7,935 nucleotides of DNA from Candidatus Microgenomates bacterium. GTDB lineage: Bacteria; Patescibacteriota; Microgenomatia; UBA1400; PJMF01. The translations under genes were made by a program, and so were the position numbers. Below the pieces are notes generated by a model, which was not told the origin of the DNA, made no database searches, and saw only the letters and a program-made list of their open reading frames with translations. Below are positions 4,205 through 7,935 of the stretch, piece by piece. The stretch covers positions 1 through 7,935 of the forward strand of contig WFTH01000095.1 of the NCBI GenBank assembly GCA_015485595.1, written 5' to 3'. How positions within the stretch are numbered: the stretch's first letter is position 1; each line of letters begins with the position of its first letter.

Positions 4205-5874
4205 CAGGAAAATAACTCAGCTAAGTGTTGGTCGCGTTTGCGCTTGTAAAGCTCTTTGTGGAGACCTAACCTTTGGAGCAAGTAAACCACCCGTTTGGCT
4301 GCCAACTGCTCTGGCATTAAAACCAAGGTTGCTCCAGCCTCATAAAGCTCCTCAGCATCTTTTCTTTCTTTGGCAAAGACCAAGATGATCGCCTCGTCAC
4401 TAAACTCTCTAACCTTCTTGACTAACAAAAGATTCGTCTCCACATCGGGAATAATCGAGATAGTTAGCTTGACCTTTTTAAGTGGTAGGTCGTTTAAAAA
4501 CTCCACATCCCCCGCATCACCATAGCGGAAAGGCACCTTCAGTCGCTCCAGTTCTTCAATATGAGCCGGATCAAGATCAACCACCAGCGCGGATAAACCC
4601 TGCTTCTTTAGGTGATTAAACAAAAACTCCCCCACCCGACTAAATCCAAACATAACCACCTCTGGATTCTTCGGTTTATGATAAGAGGCATCCTTAACCT
4701 TTCGAAACTGAAAAAGATCTAAAACATTATCCCAAAAAGGATAAAACTGATTAATATGGGGAATAAGATAAGTCGAAATAGCAATGGTAAAAATGCCGAC
4801 TAAAGTTATGATCGTCACCAGATTCTTATCAATCATGCCCATCTCATAACCCATAGCCGCCATAATCAAAGAAAACTCACTAATCTGAGACAAGGTTAAA
4901 CCCACTTGGAAGCTGGTCTTTTTATGAAATCTGGCTAAGAGCATAATCAAGATTATTAAAAATGGTTTTATAAAAAGCACAAACAAACTAAAGACCACCA
5001 CCGGCAACCAAAGCTGTCCCACCTCCCCCAAGTTCAACTGAGAACCCAAAAGCAAAAAGAACAAAACGATAAAAAAGTCTCTTAAAGGTCTTAGTCTAGA
5101 GCTGATCTCTTCAGAAAAGGCGCTAGTAGACAACGCCACTCCAGCAATTAAGGCACCAATCTCTAAAGAGAAACCCAAAACATGAAACAAGGTAGCTACT
5201 CCCAAACCCCAAGTTAGACTAAAGATGAAAAGCAGCTCTTTTGAGCTTGCCGCCATCTTTAAAAACTCTGTAAGCACAAACTTGCTAAGTAGATAGATGC
5301 CCACCAATAACAAGCTCACTTTCAGCCCTAAGACAACCACTTCTTTCAAAGCACCCGCTCCGCTTAAGCGACTCCCAGCTCCCATAAAGATAAGCATAAT
5401 ACTTACAATTACATCTTGAATAATTAAAAACCCTACCGCCACCCGACCATAAAGTGTCTGAACATCACCTTGATCGGCCAAGATTTTTAAGATCACGATA
5501 GTGCTGGAAAAAGCCAAAGCCAGACCGGTAAAAACTGCCTGCTGCCACTCAAAACCAAGCAAAAGTCCCAATCCCCAACCAAGCCAAGTGGTCGTAACTA
5601 CCTGTAAAACGCCTAAAACTAGCACTCTAACACCAATCCCTTTAATTGCTTTTGGGGAGAGGTGAAGACCGATTATAAACAACAAGATCACGATCCCAAA
5701 CTTAGACAGAAGCTCAATCACATCCTTTGACTGAATAAGATTAAATCCGCTTGGACCAAGTAAAACGCCAGTAAAGATATAACCTAAGATTAACGACTGC
5801 CTAAAGCCCAAAAGCACAAACGAGATAGCAGAAACAGTTAAAAGTAGTAAGCTAATCTCTACAAAAAAATCCAT
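4204..5874 (-). CDS. Kef-type (CPA2) monovalent cation:proton antiporter with C-terminal RCK/TrkA-N domain
   Basis: An inner-membrane transporter exchanging K+ or Na+ for H+. The 556 residues fit the KefB/KefC-like architecture. Residues 1-375 hold about 12-13 hydrophobic segments, with the CPA2 core FSSTIVILKIL (122-132), the QD pair at Q153-D154 in FLIIQDVIVS that carries the transport-critical aspartate, EIGALIAGVAL (238-248) and LSQISEFSLIM (328-338). Residues 404-520 form a Rossmann-type RCK_N domain: VVMFGFSRVGEF (406-417, a G-F-S-R-V-G variant of the dinucleotide loop), the acidic VVDLDP (431-436) and RYGDAGDVEFL (450-460). A short charged helical tail follows and no RCK_C domain is seen. 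Ligand gating by nucleotide is likely. The start ATG has no Shine-Dalgarno sequence. It is divergent from the response regulator, and its TGA stop covers the last base of the convergent tRNA-Gln. Ion specificity cannot be told from sequence. Confidence 0.92.
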   Translation of the reverse strand: MDFFVEISLLLLTVSAISFVLLGFRQSLILGYIFTGVLLGPSGFNLIQSKDVIELLSKFGIVILLFIIGLHLSPKAIKGIGVRVLVLGVLQVVTTTWLGWGLGLLLGFEWQQAVFTGLALAFSSTIVILKILADQGDVQTLYGRVAVGFLIIQDVIVSIMLIFMGAGSRLSGAGALKEVVVLGLKVSLLLVGIYLLSKFVLTEFLKMAASSKELLFIFSLTWGLGVATLFHVLGFSLEIGALIAGVALSTSAFSEEISSRLRPLRDFFIVLFFLLLGSQLNLGEVGQLWLPVVVFSLFVLFIKPFLIILIMLLARFHKKTSFQVGLTLSQISEFSLIMAAMGYEMGMIDKNLVTIITLVGIFTIAISTYLIPHINQFYPFWDNVLDLFQFRKVKDASYHKPKNPEVVMFGFSRVGEFLFNHLKKQGLSALVVDLDPAHIEELERLKVPFRYGDAGDVEFLNDLPLKKVKLTISIIPDVETNLLLVKKVREFSDEAIILVFAKERKDAEELYEAGATLVLMPEQLAAKRVVYLLQRLGLHKELYKRKRDQHLAELFS

Positions 5875-5880
5875 AACTTA

Positions 5881-5889
5881 AGCATACCA
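5881..5889 (-). promoter_or_regulatory. Putative extended -10 promoter of the Kef-type gene
   Basis: The minus strand reads TGGTATGCT, an extended -10 (TGn plus TATGCT), ending 6 nt before the ATG at 5874. The predicted transcript would begin on or next to the start codon. It is followed by TAAGTTATG; the block TATRCTTAAGTTA is shared with the ddl upstream region. No good -35. Pattern-based. Confidence 0.4.
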
Positions 5890-5917
5890 AAAAACCACCT
5901 GAAAGAGTAAGCCCCGA

Positions 5918-5945
5918 TTGACAAGTGCTTTTTTTAACTTAAAAT
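5918..5945 (+). promoter_or_regulatory. Putative sigma70 promoter of the response regulator gene
   Basis: A perfect -35 TTGACA (5918-5923) and TAAAAT (5940-5945) are 16 bp apart; start of transcription is expected near 5952, about 23 nt before the ATG. The TTG of this -35 could be taken as an upstream start codon for the response regulator, which is why that longer start is rejected. Confidence 0.6.
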
Positions 5946-5974
5946 ATCTAAAAATATCAAAAAAGATCATTAAG

Positions 5975-6658
5975 ATGTCAAAAATAGTGATCGTCGAAGA
6001 CGATAAGGATCTTAACCTTACCTTAGCTCAACAACTCTCTTCCCTAAGCAAAAATATTATTAGCTTCTTTAAGCTTAAAAGCAGTCTTAACTTTTTTGAG
6101 ACCAACTCGGCTGAGTTAGTTTTGGTAGACCGCCGACTAGCAGATGGAGATGGCTTAGAACTAGTCGAGTACTTAAACTCAACTCGTTTCTACACCAAAA
6201 CCGTTGTCTTATCTGGATTGGGATCAGCTGATGATCGCATAAAAGGTCTTAGTCTTGGTGCTGATGAGTACTTAGCCAAACCGTTTCACTCAACAGAGCT
6301 TTTTCTCAAAATTAAAAAACTGCTAAGCATGGACAAAAGAGCAATGAGCAATCTAAGAACTTACGGACCAATTAAGCTAAATAAAGAAGCCGGTATCCTA
6401 AAAATTCATGAAAAAAAACTCAAACTACGAAAAAAAGAGGCCGAGATCCTTGATCTGCTTATAAGACACAAAGGACACATAGTCACTCATAAACAAATTA
6501 TCCAACAAGTCTGGCCAAACTTTGAGTTTATTCCTACCTACACCACCATTAACGTCTACATTAGGCGCTTAAGAATGAAGTTTGGTCCTTATAAAAAAGC
6601 TATCGAAACTGTTAGAAAATTCGGCTACCGTCTAGAGCTTAGCGAACTAGAAAAGTAA
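5975..6658 (+). CDS. OmpR/PhoB-family response regulator, orphan
   Basis: A two-component transcription regulator of 227 residues, the usual length. The receiver domain (residues 1-118) has the acidic cluster E8-D9-D10, the phospho-acceptor D52 in LVLVDRRLADGDG, S80 in VVLSGLG and K102 in YLAKPF, so it should be phosphorylatable. A linker leads to a winged-helix domain (about 128-222) with the recognition helix TTINVYIRRLRMKF (190-203) and the wing IETVRKFGYRL (210-220). The start at 5975 places the first beta strand (SKIVIVEDD) right at the N-terminus; 19 further residues are possible from TTG 5918, but they are AT-rich low-complexity sequence over the promoter. No Shine-Dalgarno sequence is seen. 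No histidine kinase is in the window. It is divergent from the Kef-type antiporter with about 100 bp between the starts, making that transporter and the gene itself plausible targets. Its 3' end overlaps the convergent glycosyltransferase by 20 bp. Confidence 0.92.
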   Translation: MSKIVIVEDDKDLNLTLAQQLSSLSKNIISFFKLKSSLNFFETNSAELVLVDRRLADGDGLELVEYLNSTRFYTKTVVLSGLGSADDRIKGLSLGADEYLAKPFHSTELFLKIKKLLSMDKRAMSNLRTYGPIKLNKEAGILKIHEKKLKLRKKEAEILDLLIRHKGHIVTHKQIIQQVWPNFEFIPTYTTINVYIRRLRMKFGPYKKAIETVRKFGYRLELSELEK

Positions 6659-7935
6659 CATCCCACAACTGTAAACACTTTTTCTCTTGACTGTATGGAT
6701 CAGGTAAGCGACAAAACTCGGCTATTAGATGCTCCTTAGACAACTTAAACTCAAGTCGATTGCTGTTTACCAACAACCAAACTTTATCGTAACCAGCTGC
6801 TTTTTCAAGAAACTTTTTAGGTAGTTGACGCACCGGCTGACCAATGCCTTCTACCGTTAAATAACGCACGTCCTTTCCATGAAGATACATGAGTACTCCA
6901 TCAGGCAAGGTTCCAAAGTAACCTTCTGTGGCCAAGGCTATCTTGTTATCAGCCGAGGCATAAGCTAGAAGCCGGTCAGTCACGGGTTTAACCCCATTTC
7001 CTGCCGACCAGGAGCTAAGATACTGCACCTGGTCTTTTTTAACAAAAGGGATCTTATCTGTCTCTGTCCAAGCCGGAAGTAAAAAAGCAAAACTTGGGCT
7101 GATAGTGTTAGCCAACATGATTGCCAAAACCAGAGCGTAGATAATCTTCTGATTTAGTCTTTGACTAAGCTTGGACTTATCCACCAAATCAAGCAACAAA
7201 ATCGCATAAGCTATGGTTGTAGTGATGGCAAGCGGTAAAAAGTAACGAGGATAGACCACCCTACCTAAAAGAAAGATCGGCAGCACAAAGCTAATCCCGG
7301 TTAAAAACAAAATAAACTGAAGCTTGCGATGACGTTTAAAGATCAGACCGATTAAAGGAGAGACTAAAACAAACGGGGTCAGGTAGTAACTCAGAGCCTG
7401 AAGATAGATAGGCCACTGTTTAACTACGAACTTAAAGTCCCCTTTAAACAACTCTCCTGGGGTAAAAAGAAAGTCACCACCTCGACTAAAAAGCTGAGAG
7501 AAGGCAGGGTTAAACTTTAAAAGCCAGAACATTCCCAAGGCCAAAACAACTGCCGACCCAAGCCAAACAACCCAAGTAAAGATCTCAAGTAAGGCCACTT
7601 TCTTAGGTTTTTTTAGATCAAACTCCACAAAGTAAAGACTAAAGACAAAAAGACTGGGGATATAAAGCACTGCAGGCAACTTGGTTAAGATAGCCAAGCC
7701 CAAAGCCAGACCAATCATAAACCACCAGAAAAATAATCTAAAGCTGCTAAAAACTAAACCGATGGAGTTTAAGCTAGACAGATAAGAACGTTTCTTAAAC
7801 TTCTCTTTTAACTCCTGACCAAACTTCACTAGAGCTAAAAGACTTACTGACAACCAGAAAGTTAAACTAGCATCCATTAGAGCCATACGATGATGAAAGA
7901 ACCAAAAAGGCAAGAAGACCACCAACCCCATACCT
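6639..7935 (-). CDS. Multi-spanning membrane glycosyltransferase (ArnT/PMT-like GT-C), N-terminus outside window
   Basis: Probably transfers a sugar from a polyprenyl-phosphate donor to an envelope acceptor at the outer face of the cytoplasmic membrane. About 432 codons are visible. The segment FWFFHHRMALMDASLTFW (first 26 visible residues) corresponds to the part of ArnT/PMT_2-type proteins that normally follows the first roughly 90-110 residues, with their catalytic acidic loop. The in-frame Met at 7929-7931 is therefore internal and the gene continues past 7935. Further hydrophobic segments lie at about residues 64-104, 114-138, 174-198, 204-222, 230-250 and 262-286. RVVYPRYFLPL (224-234) is typical of the family. 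The last 140 residues form a soluble, probably extracytoplasmic domain ending DVTFLVR. The catalytic residues cannot be checked here, and the acceptor (lipid, protein or polysaccharide) is unknown. Tail-to-tail overlap with the response regulator. Confidence 0.85.
   Translation of the reverse strand, partial: GMGLVVFLPFWFFHHRMALMDASLTFWLSVSLLALVKFGQELKEKFKKRSYLSSLNSIGLVFSSFRLFFWWFMIGLALGLAILTKLPAVLYIPSLFVFSLYFVEFDLKKPKKVALLEIFTWVVWLGSAVVLALGMFWLLKFNPAFSQLFSRGGDFLFTPGELFKGDFKFVVKQWPIYLQALSYYLTPFVLVSPLIGLIFKRHRKLQFILFLTGISFVLPIFLLGRVVYPRYFLPLAITTTIAYAILLLDLVDKSKLSQRLNQKIIYALVLAIMLANTISPSFAFLLPAWTETDKIPFVKKDQVQYLSSWSAGNGVKPVTDRLLAYASADNKIALATEGYFGTLPDGVLMYLHGKDVRYLTVEGIGQPVRQLPKKFLEKAAGYDKVWLLVNSNRLEFKLSKEHLIAEFCRLPDPYSQEKKCLQLWDVTFLVR

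Noticed and set aside
5918..5974. TTG-initiated N-terminal extension of the response regulator
   Set aside because: The TTG is the first half of a perfect -35 TTGACA, and the added residues are low-complexity; receiver domains begin directly with the SKIVIVEDD strand.

Overview
The window looks like a chromosomal segment of a bacterium of the Candidate Phyla Radiation (Patescibacteria), most likely Microgenomates-like. This is inference from the gene repertoire, the moderately AT-rich sequence, the compact divergent and convergent layout, and the intergenic palindromic repeat. No rRNA or other phylogenetic marker is present to prove it. All genes read cleanly in the standard bacterial code, and TGA acts as a stop for the Kef-type gene, so there is no sign of the UGA=Gly code of Gracilibacteria/SR1.

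Layout. Positions 1-613 (minus) hold the N-terminal two thirds of a D-alanine--D-alanine ligase, cut by the window edge. It is divergent from a YbaB/EbfC nucleoid protein (716-1003), which abuts an RdgB/HAM1 dITP/XTP pyrophosphatase (1004-1603). A 210-bp palindromic intergenic element follows (1614-1823), then a complete M29-type aminopeptidase (1839-3053). Positions 3054-3509 carry no intact gene. On the minus strand they hold a decayed chimeric reading frame: a Cas12a-like N-terminus broken by TGA, running in frame into the tail of a KilA-N-type protein, with its promoter and ribosome binding site still recognisable. Next come a small NYN/LabA-type ribonuclease-like gene (3510-4046, minus), a divergent tRNA-Gln(CUG) (4134-4204, plus), and a Kef-type monovalent cation:proton antiporter with an RCK domain (4204-5874, minus) whose stop codon lies on the last base of the tRNA. 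Divergent from it is an OmpR/PhoB-type response regulator (5975-6658, plus). Its end overlaps by 20 bp the end of a convergent membrane glycosyltransferase (6639-7935, minus), which runs off the window.

How the genes fit together. Most are ordinary housekeeping functions: peptidoglycan precursor synthesis, nucleoid organisation, nucleotide sanitation, peptide turnover, ion homeostasis, signalling and envelope glycosylation. ybaB and rdgB are probably one operon. The kef/response-regulator pair shares about 100 bp of regulatory DNA and could be one ion-stress or envelope-stress unit. The most unusual stretch is 3054-3509, a small graveyard of apparently mobile or defence-derived sequence between two housekeeping genes. 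No CRISPR array and no intact defence system is visible.
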